This document shows positions 1-7,716 of a stretch of 64,000 nucleotides of DNA, one piece after another. This stretch comes from Spiroplasma clarkii (lineage in GTDB: Bacteria > Bacillota_I > Bacilli_A > Mycoplasmatales > Mycoplasmataceae): the NCBI RefSeq assembly GCF_002795265.1, contig NZ_CP024870.1, positions 868,001 to 932,000 on the forward strand, given 5' to 3'. The notes under the pieces are model-generated. The model made no database searches. It had not been told where the DNA came from and was given only the letters and a program-made list of their open reading frames with translations. Positions within the stretch are counted from its first letter, which is position 1; the number at the start of each line of letters is the position of its first letter. The translations under genes were made by a program, and so were the position numbers.

Positions 1-41
1 ATTTAACTAAAAATTGCATTAAATTTAGCACTTAAGTCATC

Positions 42-78
42 AAAAAAAGGATAAGCACAAATCTATGGCTTATCCTTT
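42..78 (-). terminator. Rho-independent terminator of the first coiled-coil gene
   Basis: An 8-bp perfect stem (GGATAAGC / GCTTATCC, 49-56 and 68-75) is followed on the minus strand by a T7 run. It lies just downstream of the stop of the gene ending at 84, as an intrinsic terminator should. Confidence 0.75.
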
Positions 79-83
79 GAAAT

Positions 84-353
84 TTAACTAATTTTTTTGT
101 TTTCAAGTTCTTTAAATTCAAGCACTAATTTATCTATTGTGTTTTGCATATTATCCAAATCTTGAATAAATTTTTTATATTGATTGTCACTTTTTTCAAT
201 AAATTCATTATATTGATTTGTAAGTCTTTCATCAAATTCTTTTTTTAAATTAGCAAATTCTCTTTTTGCATATGGACGACAAACTGGTGGTAGTGAATCA
301 AGAATAGATTCAAGACTTTCACTTTTAATTTCCCTGTTTTCTTTAATAATCAT
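84..353 (-). CDS. Small coiled-coil protein, tandem paralogue 1 (2 repeat units)
   Basis: An 89-residue charged protein with no signal peptide or membrane segment, so probably cytosolic. The N-terminal ~45 residues are the same as in the two upstream paralogues, including the motif PPVCRPYAKREFANLKKEF. Next come two 11-residue units (NQYNEFIEKSD, NQYKKFIQDLD) and a heptad-like leucine/isoleucine tail, which predicts a helical coiled coil. The start is fixed by AGGAG shortly before ATG 353. Its C-terminus (KKIS) differs from the SSKG end of the other copies. The function is unknown; the style recalls mollicute multicopy coiled-coil families such as DUF16, but I cannot assign it to one. Confidence 0.8.
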   Translation of the reverse strand: MIIKENREIKSESLESILDSLPPVCRPYAKREFANLKKEFDERLTNQYNEFIEKSDNQYKKFIQDLDNMQNTIDKLVLEFKELENKKIS

Positions 354-459
354 TATTAATCTCCTTATCTATCTACAATCATTAATATTTCATAATCTTT
401 AATTATTATGTCATGACTATACAAGCTTTCTTGTTCCAAAATACTTTAAAACCGTGAAT

Positions 460-807
460 TTATCCTTTGGAACTTAGACTATCATTGTTTTCAAGCTCTT
501 TAAATTCAAGCACTAATTTATCTATTGTGTTTTGCATATTATCCAAATCCTGAATAAATTTTTTATATTGATTGTCACTTTTTTCAATAAATTCATTATA
601 TTGATTGTTACTTTTCTCGATGAATTCATTATATTGTTTGTCACTTTTTTCAATAAATTCATTATATTGATTTGTAAGTCTTTCGTCAAATTCTTTTTTT
701 AAATTAGCAAATTCTCTTTTTGCATATGGACGACAAACTGGTGGTAGTGAATCAAGAATAGATTCAAGACTTTCACTTTTAATTTCCCTGTTTTCTTTAA
801 TAATCAT
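460..807 (-). CDS. Small coiled-coil protein, tandem paralogue 2 (4 repeat units)
   Basis: A 115-residue paralogue of its neighbours. The first ~45 residues match copy 1 exactly. It then carries four 11-residue units of the QYNEFIEKS type, the last being the degenerate NQYKKFIQDLD, followed by the conserved tail MQNTIDKLVLEF and the ending SLSSKG. Eleven-residue (hendecad) periodicity is typical of a slightly unwound coiled coil. It has the same AGGAG ribosome site as its neighbours. Function unknown; the repeat-number difference from copies 1 and 3 is its main feature. Confidence 0.8.
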   Translation of the reverse strand: MIIKENREIKSESLESILDSLPPVCRPYAKREFANLKKEFDERLTNQYNEFIEKSDKQYNEFIEKSNNQYNEFIEKSDNQYKKFIQDLDNMQNTIDKLVLEFKELENNDSLSSKG

Positions 808-913
808 TATTAATCTCCTTATCTATCTACAATCATTAATATTTCATAATCTTTAATTATTATGTCATGGCTATACAAGCTTTCTTGTTCCAAAATATTC
901 TAAAATTGTGAAT

Positions 914-1228
914 TTATCCTTTGGAACTTAGACTATTATTGTTTTCAAGTTCTTTAAGTTCAAGCACTAACTTATCTATTGTGTTTTGCATATTATCCAA
1001 ATCCTGAATAAATTTTTTATATTGATTGTTGCTTTTTTCAATAAATTCATTATATTGTTTGTCACTTTTTTCAATAAATTCATTATATTGATTTGTAAGT
1101 TTTTCATCAAATTCTTTTTTTAAATTAGCAAATTCTCTTTTTGCATATGGACAACAAACTGGTGGTAGTGAATCAAGAATAGATTCAAGACTGTCACTTT
1201 TAATTTCCCTATTTTCTTTAATAATCAT
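914..1228 (-). CDS. Small coiled-coil protein, tandem paralogue 3 (3 repeat units)
   Basis: A 104-residue paralogue with three 11-residue units. It differs from copies 1 and 2 by a few substitutions (for example PPVCCPYAKR in place of PPVCRPYAKR, and E for R at the start of the repeat region), so it is probably the oldest or most diverged of the three. It has the AGGAG ribosome site and the same tail SLSSKG as copy 2. Predicted cytosolic, helical; function unknown. Confidence 0.8.
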   Translation of the reverse strand: MIIKENREIKSDSLESILDSLPPVCCPYAKREFANLKKEFDEKLTNQYNEFIEKSDKQYNEFIEKSNNQYKKFIQDLDNMQNTIDKLVLELKELENNNSLSSKG

Positions 1229-1320
1229 TATTAATCTCCTTTTCTATCTATAATCATTAATATTTCATAATCTTTAATTAGTATATCATACATTTATTCT
1301 GTTTCTCTCTCCCCCAACTA

Positions 1321-1346
1321 AAAAAACAAGTTCAAAACTTGAACTT
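1321..1346 (-). terminator. Weak intrinsic terminator
   Basis: An 8-bp perfect inverted repeat (AAGTTCAA / TTGAACTT, 1328-1335 and 1339-1346) is followed on the minus strand by T6. It sits 20 bp beyond the stop of the gene at 1366. Confidence 0.5.
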
Positions 1347-1365
1347 ATCCTTTTAAAAAAATTTG

Positions 1366-1812
1366 CTACTTATTTTTAAACCCTTTAACTTGAAACAATA
1401 ATTCATCTATAACTTTTTGTTGATGTGCAATCTTTTCATTGAATACAGTTTTCTGATTTACAATCTCTGCATCAAATTCTTTTTGCTTTTTGAGTGAAAT
1501 TTCATTAAATTCTTTTTGTTGGCTTGTAAGTTTTTCTTCAAACTCTTTCTTTGTATCTGCAATTGCTTTTGTCAATAATGGACGACAAATTTTTGGAGTT
1601 GTTTTAATATTATATTTTAAAACCAACTTTTTAATTACTTTATTATCTTCATTAACTAAATCAATTTCATTATCTGTTTTAGAACTTTTTAACCATTCAT
1701 AATCTTCAATTAATATTGGATCATTCCATGGAACAAACACTGTTGGTACAAGTCTAATACCTTGTTTACTTTTGTGAAGTTTTACTTGATAAATAATATA
1801 TTCCTTATTCAT
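1366..1812 (-). CDS. Larger coiled-coil relative of the tandem family
   Basis: A 148-residue protein. Its first ~70 residues (MNKEYIIYQVKLHKSKQG...) are a globular-looking segment absent from the three small paralogues. It then has a PKICRPLLTKAIADTKKEF motif that aligns with PPVCRPYAKREFANLKKEF of the small genes, and a Q/K/E/F-rich coiled coil with ~11-residue periodicity (QQKEFNE, KQKEFDA, NQKTVFNE, HQQKVIDE). The small genes therefore look like N-terminally shortened derivatives. GAGGGGGTG lies just before ATG 1812. Function unknown. Confidence 0.75.
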   Translation of the reverse strand: MNKEYIIYQVKLHKSKQGIRLVPTVFVPWNDPILIEDYEWLKSSKTDNEIDLVNEDNKVIKKLVLKYNIKTTPKICRPLLTKAIADTKKEFEEKLTSQQKEFNEISLKKQKEFDAEIVNQKTVFNEKIAHQQKVIDELLFQVKGFKNK

Positions 1813-1885
1813 TTTTTCACCCCCTCAATTTATTAATCGCTAAATAATAAGAGAATTTGTCACAAAAAAAATATTTTTATTAATT

Positions 1886-1916
1886 AAAAAAAATGCAAAT
1901 TTTATCTGCATTTTTG
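1886..1916 (-). terminator. Intrinsic terminator of the RpiR gene
   Basis: AAATGCA and TGCATTT arms flank an A/T loop, and a long T run follows on the minus strand, 20-50 bp after the regulator stop codon. Confidence 0.6.
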
Positions 1917-1937
1917 ATTACTTAATTTAAAATTGAC

Positions 1938-2708
1938 TTATAAAATTATTGGTTTGTTATCAATTTTTTCACCCAATAAAAAATAAAGTGTGTTTAGAGC
2001 ATGTAATTTATACTTATAATCTGTATATTTATTTAAATTTAAGTATAAAATGTTTCAGCCATCAACCACAGGAATTTCTTCAGCATGATTTAATGTGGTA
2101 ATAATATAAACTTTGCGACTTAGTTTTTCAAGGTATTCTAAGATTCTTTGCAAAGTCAATGTATCTCTACCAGTCACTACCATTAAAACCAGTTCATTTT
2201 TAAAATCAAAGTGTCTGGCAACCTCAAGGTTAGTTGAAGAATCCATTAATTTAACATCAACACCTTGATTTAACAAGATGTCATGTAAATTTCGAGTTGC
2301 TGGCAATGATTGACTTGATGGAGCAATTCAAATTCGTTTTTTCTGATTAATTTCTTTAGCTAAACTTAAGATAAATTCCTTGGCATCAATTGCTCATGCA
2401 TTAATTATTTCTAAAACTTGTAACGAAAGTTCATCAACATTTTCTGCATCTCTAATTGGTTTTACCAGCATTCTATTTTCATATTCAATTTTTAAGCGAA
2501 TAGTTAACTCTTTGTAACCTTCACACAAAGTAGCTTTTGAAAATTGGGTTACTGTTGACATTGAAACAAAACAAATATCAGACAATTCATTCTGATTTCT
2601 AAAAATACCTTCATTAAAGTCACTTAAAATTTGCTTGGCAATTGTAGTAAAAGTAGTATTTTTACTATCAAGTGCTAAATTTTCAACTCTTTCATAAACA
2701 GAAATCAT
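1938..2708 (-). CDS. RpiR/MurR-family transcriptional regulator
   Basis: 256 residues when two internal TGA codons are read as Trp. Residues ~1-75 form the RpiR-type helix-turn-helix (recognition region NELSDICFVSMSTVTQFSKA). From ~residue 110 there is an SIS-type sugar-isomerase-like sensor fold (APSSQSLPATRNLHDILLNQG, then a beta-strand ELVLMVVTGRD). The family senses phosphosugars or amino sugars in the cytosol. The SIS part is degenerate: I do not see the usual GxGxS phosphosugar loop, only APSSQS. It is a single gene upstream of the sugar island with no obvious partner. RpiR assignment fairly secure; effector unknown. Confidence 0.8.
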
Positions 2709-2769
2709 AGACTTTCCACTCCTTATATATAATTTGTTTTAAAATTAATTAGGCTGCTAATATTGATAA

Positions 2770-3696
2770 TTATACTATAATTCTTTTTATTAACTTAATA
2801 ATATCTTCACAGGCATTGTCAAAATTTTCCATTTTAAATTCAAATCAGTGACAATCTGGTAATTGATTTTTAAATCATGTGAATTGACGACGAGCATAAT
2901 GGCGATTGTTTTTTTGCATTAAACTAATACAAGTTTCATAATTAATTTTTTGCATTAAGTATTGAATGATTTCCTTACCGCCAATACAAGTCAAGGCTTG
3001 AGTTAATTGGAAATCAGTGGCATTGTAGGCATTAGTAATTTCAATAAATAAACCTTGCTTAATTAACCGCAAAACTCTCTGATTAATGCACTGGTACAGT
3101 TGTTCTCTATTTGGTGCTAAACCAATAATGATGAGATCTTGGGACTCATAAAAGTATTGGTGGTTATTTTCAATTATATCCGTTTTTGTTTGACCTGTTG
3201 ATTGAAGTATTTCTAATGCTCTAATTGTTCGGTAACGATTGTTTGGGTGAATTTTTAAAGCTGCTTGGTGGTCTAAAGCAGCTAACTTTTGTCAAACCTC
3301 AAGATTTGATAATTGCTCAAACTGTTTTTCAAAACCAGGAATATGTTCAAACTTCAAAAAATTATACTGATACAACAAAGCATTGATGTATAAACCTGTA
3401 CCACCAACCACAATTGGGGTCTTTTTTTGTTGTTGAATTGCTGCAATACAATTACGAGCATCTCTTTGAAAGTCAGCTACAGAATAAGTTTCATTAACTG
3501 CTTTAATCGAGAGCAAGTGATGCTTAATACCTTGCATTTCTGCTGTGGTAATTTTGTTTGTAGCTATATCTGTGCCCTGAAAAATTTGTGTTGAATCTGC
3601 ATTGATAACTTCACCATTAAACTCTTTTGCTAACCTAATTGATAAATCAGTTTTCCCAGAGGCAGTTGGTCCAACAATGACAATGATTTTGCTCAT
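2770..3696 (-). CDS. miaA: tRNA dimethylallyltransferase
   Basis: 308 residues, normal length for MiaA, which transfers dimethylallyl to adenosine 37 of tRNAs that read codons starting with U. The P-loop GPTASGKT is at residues 9-16, DSTQIF at ~34 (family DSxQvY), and GGTGLYINALL near 99 with the substrate-binding stretch after it. The C-terminal YARRQFTWF motif (RYAKRQxTWF in the family) needs TGA read as Trp. A strong AGGAGAAA site precedes ATG 3696. It is the only clear housekeeping translation gene here. Confidence 0.95.
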
Positions 3697-3750
3697 ACCC
3701 TTTTTTCTCCTTCTTATTTTTAAAATCTCTAATGTTGATTAAACATCTTA

Positions 3751-3874
3751 AAAATAAAAATACCCCCAACCGCTGTGAAATGCATGAGATAGGGAATACT
3801 AACTTATAGAGCGGTTTTAGACACTCACGCAAACTTAAGAATAAACAAGTATTCTTGGGTGTCCCGAAGGACAC
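3751..3874 (-). ncRNA. Stable small RNA, candidate MCS4-like RNA
   Basis: A structured non-coding unit between miaA and the IS3 element. It starts about 5 nt after a perfect TATAAT box with a tight hairpin GTGTCC-TTCG-GGACAC. A second hairpin follows (AAGAATA / TATTCTT), then a G-U-rich single-stranded part, and a long-range pair AACCGC / GCGGTT ahead of a U-rich end (TATTTTTATTTTT). The length of ~124 nt and the 5-prime TTCG hairpin match what is described for MCS4, the 125-nt Mycoplasma capricolum RNA noted for resemblance to U6 snRNA. That identity is recalled, not tested. The existence of an RNA gene is better supported than its name. Confidence 0.6.
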
Positions 3875-3878
3875 TTAT

Positions 3879-3884
3879 ATTATA
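3879..3884 (-). promoter_or_regulatory. -10 box of the small RNA gene
   Basis: Perfect TATAAT on the minus strand, 4-6 nt before the predicted 5-prime end at ~3874. No good -35 hexamer is visible; the region upstream is truncated by the IS3 insertion ~45 bp away. Confidence 0.6.
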
Positions 3885-3974
3885 TCTCAACCTCACCTAT
3901 TTTTGCATAAAAATGGTTTTAAATCACCCAATCTCATTAATTTGACAGGTAACCTTTTTCCGGACACACATATT

Positions 3975-4832
3975 TTACAACTTTATTCTCACATAATTGT
4001 AAAATTTTTGATATAAACTTGCATTTAGCTGATACTCAGCAAGTCCTTTATAACAGTAATTTTCTTTTAAGCATTCTCTTTTAAAAACTGATCAAAACCC
4101 TTCAATCCAACCATTATCTGTAGACTTGGCTATTCTTGACATGCTTGGAATCAAATTAAAGTACATTAGCATCAACTTATAATTATATGCTTTAAATTCA
4201 GAACCATTATCTGAGTGTATTACACTGTTTGGCAAGAAGACACCAAATTCATCAGTCATTTTTAGAAATGATTTTTCTACAAGTTGATTCCCTTTATTTT
4301 TTTCTGTTACTAAACCAAAGATTTTTTTCATTTTAATATGATAAAAACCACAGGTATAGTATCTTTCACCATTGAATTCCTTTTCTGTTATGTCTACTGA
4401 AAAAACATCACCATACTTATCAAAATTTTCAGGATCAGTTAACAAGTTTGGGTATTTACCAACCTTTTCAGGTTTTGCTACCTTATTTTTTCATTTCACA
4501 TGATTATTGGTGGAGATGCTTCTCATTTTAAAGTATCTCAATATTTTTTTATGTGATGACTTAGCTATCCCCTTAGTGAGCAAATCTATTGCAATTCTTT
4601 TACAACCATAGGTTTTTCCTGAATCAATAAAGCTCTGCTCAATATTTAAATAAAAATCATGATCATAATATCTTACCCTAGGTTTCCCTTGCTTCACTCA
4701 TTCATAGTATGTACTTTTTGGAAGTTGAGCAATTTTTAATAAGCCATTTTTAGGTATTTTGAATTCATTGTAGATAAATTCCTCAACAACTAAGCATTTA
4801 ATTATATTAAGCTCCCATTTAACTACTTTTTT
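3975..4832 (-). CDS. IS3-family transposase OrfB (frameshift-dependent)
   Basis: The open frame starts after a TAA at ~4833 and has no ribosome site, so it is expected to be made as an OrfAB fusion by -1 slippage on the A8G run at ~4825-4833. It encodes ~285 residues. An HTH-like region (YGCKRIAIDLL, in the family YGYRRI) precedes the DDE integrase core. The catalytic triad is visible as FSVDITE, HSDNGSEF and GWIEGFWSVFKRE, with 35 residues between the second Asp and the Glu. Trp codons include TGA. All catalytic residues are present, so it could be active. Confidence 0.85.
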
Positions 4833-5119
4833 TTACTTATCAGGGCCTCAATTCTTTTTCACATTTCATTTCTAGTTTCTAATTCGGCATTTTTCTTCTT
4901 CAGTTCTTTAACTTCATTTCTTAAAATTATTAGTTCTTCTTTATCAGCTGAATTTGGTGCCCCAAGACCATCAATTCCAGATTGATCATACTTTTTACAC
5001 CAATTTAAAAGTGTTTGATCTGAGATGCCATAACTTTTAACAAAATTCTTGGCCTTTGTCTTGCTCTCTCTAAATTTTAAAATTATTTTTTCTTTTTGCT
5101 TTGCTGAGTAATGTCCCAT
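4823..5119 (-). CDS. IS3-family OrfA DNA-binding protein
   Basis: 98 residues. A helix-turn-helix (FVKSYGISDQTLLNWCKKYDQSG is the recognition region, residues ~28-50) recognises the element ends. A leucine-zipper-like C-terminal part (EELIILRNEVKELKKKNAEL) matches the OrfA dimerisation helix. It ends WKRIEALISKKK then TAG, directly on the A8G slippery run used for fusion to OrfB. Ribosome site GAGG lies before ATG 5119. Confidence 0.85.
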
Positions 5120-5349
5120 AAAAAAACCTCTTTCCTAACAATATTATTTTACATTCAATATAAATGTAATTTAATTTTTTGTCCGGAAAAAGGTGGAAGT
5201 ACACAATCTCATTAATTATTAATTATTTTTATTATAAAATTGACATCAAACTCAACTAAATTTCAATATCATTGTAGCAAAAGTCTAGTTGTTTTTAGCA
5301 ATAATTTTTATTCCATTTGAGTAAAAAAAACAGAACAGATTTTAAAATA

Positions 5350-5379
5350 AAAAAATATCTCTAAAAGGAGATATTTTTG
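5350..5379 (-). terminator. Intrinsic terminator of the HNH-like gene
   Basis: ATATCTC / GAGATAT stem with loop TAAAAG, flanked by A and T runs on both sides; it lies 11 bp past the stop at 5390. Confidence 0.75.
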
Positions 5380-5389
5380 CATTATTGTC

Positions 5390-5947
5390 TTATTTTTTTC
5401 CATTAGGAGCTTTTCTAATTTCAACATTAATTTTTTTAGGCTCAACTTTTGTATCTTGGAATAAGACAGTCTTTTTAGTTTTATCTAATGCATCCGCAGT
5501 AATTTTAACATCTTTCATATAGTTATAGATGTCTCTGTGTTCTCTTGCACCTGTAACTGGAGCTATTCACATGTCACCAGCTTTGCGTTTAACTTTTGCA
5601 TTTTTTCAGTGCATTGCCACAACGTTGTTGATGTCATCATTTTCTCCCTCTGGATCAATTAACGAATAAACTCATCCAAATTCTGATTCTAATCCAAGTT
5701 CATTGAATTTTAGAATCGCTCCTGCAACATCTTTTCTAAAAATTGCAGGGTTTGTAGCAGATACTGGATCAGCTTTTTCTCAAACAAATTTTTCTTGACC
5801 TTCTGTTAATTTAACATCTTTAAGGTTAATTCTGTTTGGTTTTGGGTCACTAGCTTTTTTTCTAGTTTGAATGTGTTGTGATCTCTTCGCATTTGAAGCA
5901 GCTCTTTTAACTGCAGCTTTGTCTGGTCCTTTTTGTGTACTTGACAT
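5390..5947 (-). CDS. Degenerate HNH-fold protein
   Basis: 185 residues; the frame is closed in the standard code by four TGA codons, so it is easily missed. The basic N-terminus (KRAASNAKRSQHIQTRKKAS, residues ~14-33) suggests nucleic-acid binding. The central part (NPAIFRKDVAGAILKFNELG, then FGWVYSLIDPEGENDDINN and VVAMHWKNAKVKRKAG) aligns with the small HNH proteins that read NPxxWRKDxxGAWI..., YGWEIDHIxP.GG.DDLSNLxPLxWxNN. The catalytic Asp-His of the first HNH strand is replaced by Tyr-Ser, while the DDINN turn is kept. It is probably a non-cutting binding protein. Single gene with its own promoter and terminator. The family match is by eye. Confidence 0.65.
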
Positions 5948-6034
5948 TTATGTGCACCATCTTTCTAATTTAAACATTTTTATTTGATTTAGAGGTAGTT
6001 TTGTTTAAATTTGTAAACCTCTAAACATACATAA

Positions 6035-6040
6035 ATTATA
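6035..6040 (-). promoter_or_regulatory. -10 box upstream of the HNH-like gene
   Basis: Perfect TATAAT on the minus strand (preceded by GTG), ~90 bp upstream of ATG 5947. The -35 region is not clear. The rest of 5948-6322 contains this box, the hairpin at 6189-6224 and no credible ORF. Confidence 0.5.
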
Positions 6041-6188
6041 CACTAAAATATGAAAGAATGTATTGTAAATGGCATTTTTTAGTGAGAATTTATGATTTTT
6101 TTACTGTTTTATGTAATTACTATTTAATTTTACCAAAAAATGCATCAAAACAAGGAATTTTAAAATTATTTTTTATTTAAACATAAAA

Positions 6189-6224
6189 AATATTTCTAAA
6201 TTTTTATTCAAAAAATAGAAATAA
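6189..6224 (-). terminator. Possible terminator of the alcohol dehydrogenase gene
   Basis: TATTTCTA (6191-6198) and TAGAAATA (6216-6223) form an 8-bp A/T stem followed on the minus strand by T6. It lies ~100 bp after the stop codon at 6323 and is A/T-only, so it is weak. Confidence 0.4.
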
Positions 6225-6322
6225 ATTTATGAAAAGCTAAACATAAGACAAAGAACTTTGTTAATACAAAACAATTTATTTGATATTTTGCTTATCTTTA
6301 ATTTTAACTTTGAGTGAAGAAT

Positions 6323-7336
6323 TTAATCAATTTTTAAAACAATTCTACCTGTAATTTCCCCAGCCTTCATTTTATCAAAGATTTCATTGATATCTTCAAG
6401 TTTGGCAGTACTAAATTCTGCAGCCACTTTTCCAATTGCTGCAAAGTCTAGTGCTTCTTGGAGATCTAAACGAGTTCCAACTAAACTACCTGTAATATTA
6501 ATTTCTTTTAAAACTGTATCAAAAATTGGTACTTCCATGTTTTCTGGTGGTAATCCCACACATGCCATAGTTCCCCCATTTCTAATTGAGTTAAATGCAT
6601 CTAAGAATGGTTTTTTAGCAACAGCAGTTACCACTGCTCCATTTAAACCACCAATTTTTTTGTTAATAATTTCACTTGTTGGTTCTTTTGCACCATTTAT
6701 TAGTAAACTTGCTCCATATTTTTTAGCAAGTGCTAATTTTTTATCATCAATATCAATGACTACAACTTTCATACCCATAGCAATTGCATATTGAACTGCT
6801 AAGTGTCCTAAACCACCAATTCCAAAGATACCAACTCAACCTCCTGGAATAACTTTAGTTTGTTTTAATGCTTTATAAGTTGTTACACCAGCACAAAAGA
6901 TTGGTGCTGCAGCTTCATAACTTAAATTTTCTGGAATTTTGCACACATATTTTGCATCTGCTAAACAGTGAGTGGCATAACCTCCATTTTTTGTATAACC
7001 TGAATATTGTGCAAAAGGACAAATAGTTTCTCTTCCTCCCACACATCATTCGCAGCGTCCACAAGCTGAATATAATCATGGGACTCCCACCCTATCTCCA
7101 ACTTTTAAGAAGTCAACATTTTTACCAACTTCAATAACTTCTCCAACCCCTTCATGACCTGGGACTAGAGGTAAAACTGGTTTAATTGGTCAATCCCCAG
7201 TTACTGCATGTAAGTCTGTATGACAAACACCACTTGCTTTGATTTTTACTAAGCAATCATTATCTCCAACTTTTGGTGTTGGAAGTTCTTTGATTGTTAA
7301 TTTTTCGCCTAATTTTTCACAAATTGCTACCTTCAT
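6323..7336 (-). CDS. Zinc-dependent alcohol dehydrogenase
   Basis: 337 residues, a cytosolic medium-chain dehydrogenase that interconverts alcohols and aldehydes with NAD(H), probably disposing of acetaldehyde or another aldehyde. Catalytic zinc ligands are Cys38 (GVCHTD) and the GHE at 60-62. The four-cysteine structural zinc loop ([15 protein letters not shown]) is complete. The Rossmann motif [12 protein letters not shown] follows at ~165. GGAGGAAATTAAAT precedes ATG 7336. It is closest to the AdhP/AdhA type. Monocistronic, with a strong extended -10 promoter and a nearby palindrome that suggest regulation. Confidence 0.92.
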
Positions 7337-7357
7337 ATTTAATTTCCTCCTGAAAAT

Positions 7358-7366
7358 ATTATAACA
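7358..7366 (-). promoter_or_regulatory. Extended -10 promoter of the alcohol dehydrogenase gene
   Basis: Minus-strand TGTTATAAT, an ideal extended -10, 22 bp before the start codon and just upstream of the GGAGG site. Confidence 0.65.
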
Positions 7367-7371
7367 CTATC

Positions 7372-7416
7372 TAAAATAATTTCTAGTATTTTAGAATTAT
7401 CTTAGAAATAATTTTA
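7372..7416. promoter_or_regulatory. Imperfect palindrome upstream of the alcohol dehydrogenase promoter
   Basis: TAAAATAATTTCTA (7372-7385) and TAGAAATAATTTTA (7403-7416) are inverted copies with one mismatch, next to the -10 box. It could be an operator. The remainder of 7417-7687 is A/T-rich with no ORF or other structure I can defend. Confidence 0.35.
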
Positions 7417-7687
7417 AAAGTGTAGCTTTACCAGCTTGCACTTAGTCTTATAAATTTAAATTACTTAACTTAACTTAAATTTGAAAACTGTTAAATAAAC
7501 TCAAATTCTTAATCACATTTTTTGAAAAAAACTATTTTCTTGACTTAACTAAAATTAGCTATTTTTAAAAACTGCTTTTTTTTATGAATTTACATAAAAT
7601 CTGACTTGATTTTTTTCAAAAAACCCACTTATAAAAGGATTTTGAGTGAAAGAAACTCCAAAATTATTAATTTGATGTACGTTTTTT

Positions 7688-7696
7688 TGCTATAAT
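7688..7696 (+). promoter_or_regulatory. Extended -10 promoter of PAP2 gene 1
   Basis: TGCTATAAT, 20 bp before ATG 7717. The surrounding GTACGTTTT...TGCTATAATAAC block recurs upstream of the second PAP2 gene at 15340-15360, which supports it as the promoter. Confidence 0.7.
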
Positions 7697-7716
7697 AACA
7701 CAGAAGGAGAGTGAAT

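Larger units (their letters stand above)
84..1289 (-). repeat. Tandem gene amplification with internal 33-bp coding repeat
   Basis: Three copies of one gene plus its 106-bp upstream region lie head to tail (84-353, 460-807, 914-1228; spacers 354-459 and 808-913). The spacers are almost identical, and homology upstream of copy 3 fades near 1290. Within the genes an 11-codon unit is present 2, 4 and 3 times respectively. Near identity of coding and non-coding parts points to recent duplication with repeat-number change. Confidence 0.85.
3943..5203 (-). mobile_element. IS3-family insertion sequence (IS150-like), 1261 bp
   Basis: The ends are imperfect inverted repeats of 23 bp beginning TG and sharing ACCTTTTTCCGGAC (3943-3965 and the complement of 5181-5203). 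The element carries orfA and orfB in overlapping frames with an A8G slippery run, typical of the family. It is flanked by a perfect 14-bp direct repeat, CAATCTCATTAATT (3929-3942 and 5204-5217), longer than the 3-5 bp usual for IS3 elements. Both reading frames look intact. Confidence 0.85.

Noticed and set aside
460-807. Direct 33-bp repeats that could suggest a CRISPR array
   Set aside because: The repeats are contiguous without spacers, keep an open reading frame and encode a coiled-coil unit; no cas genes are present.
2055-2714. Reading the RpiR region as two separate short genes
   Set aside because: The break is a TGA codon; read as Trp the parts form one normal regulator. The same reasoning joins most fragments in the window.
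3647-3874. A 75-residue ORF overlapping the small RNA
   Set aside because: It runs through the RNA hairpins and miaA start in another frame, with no ribosome site.
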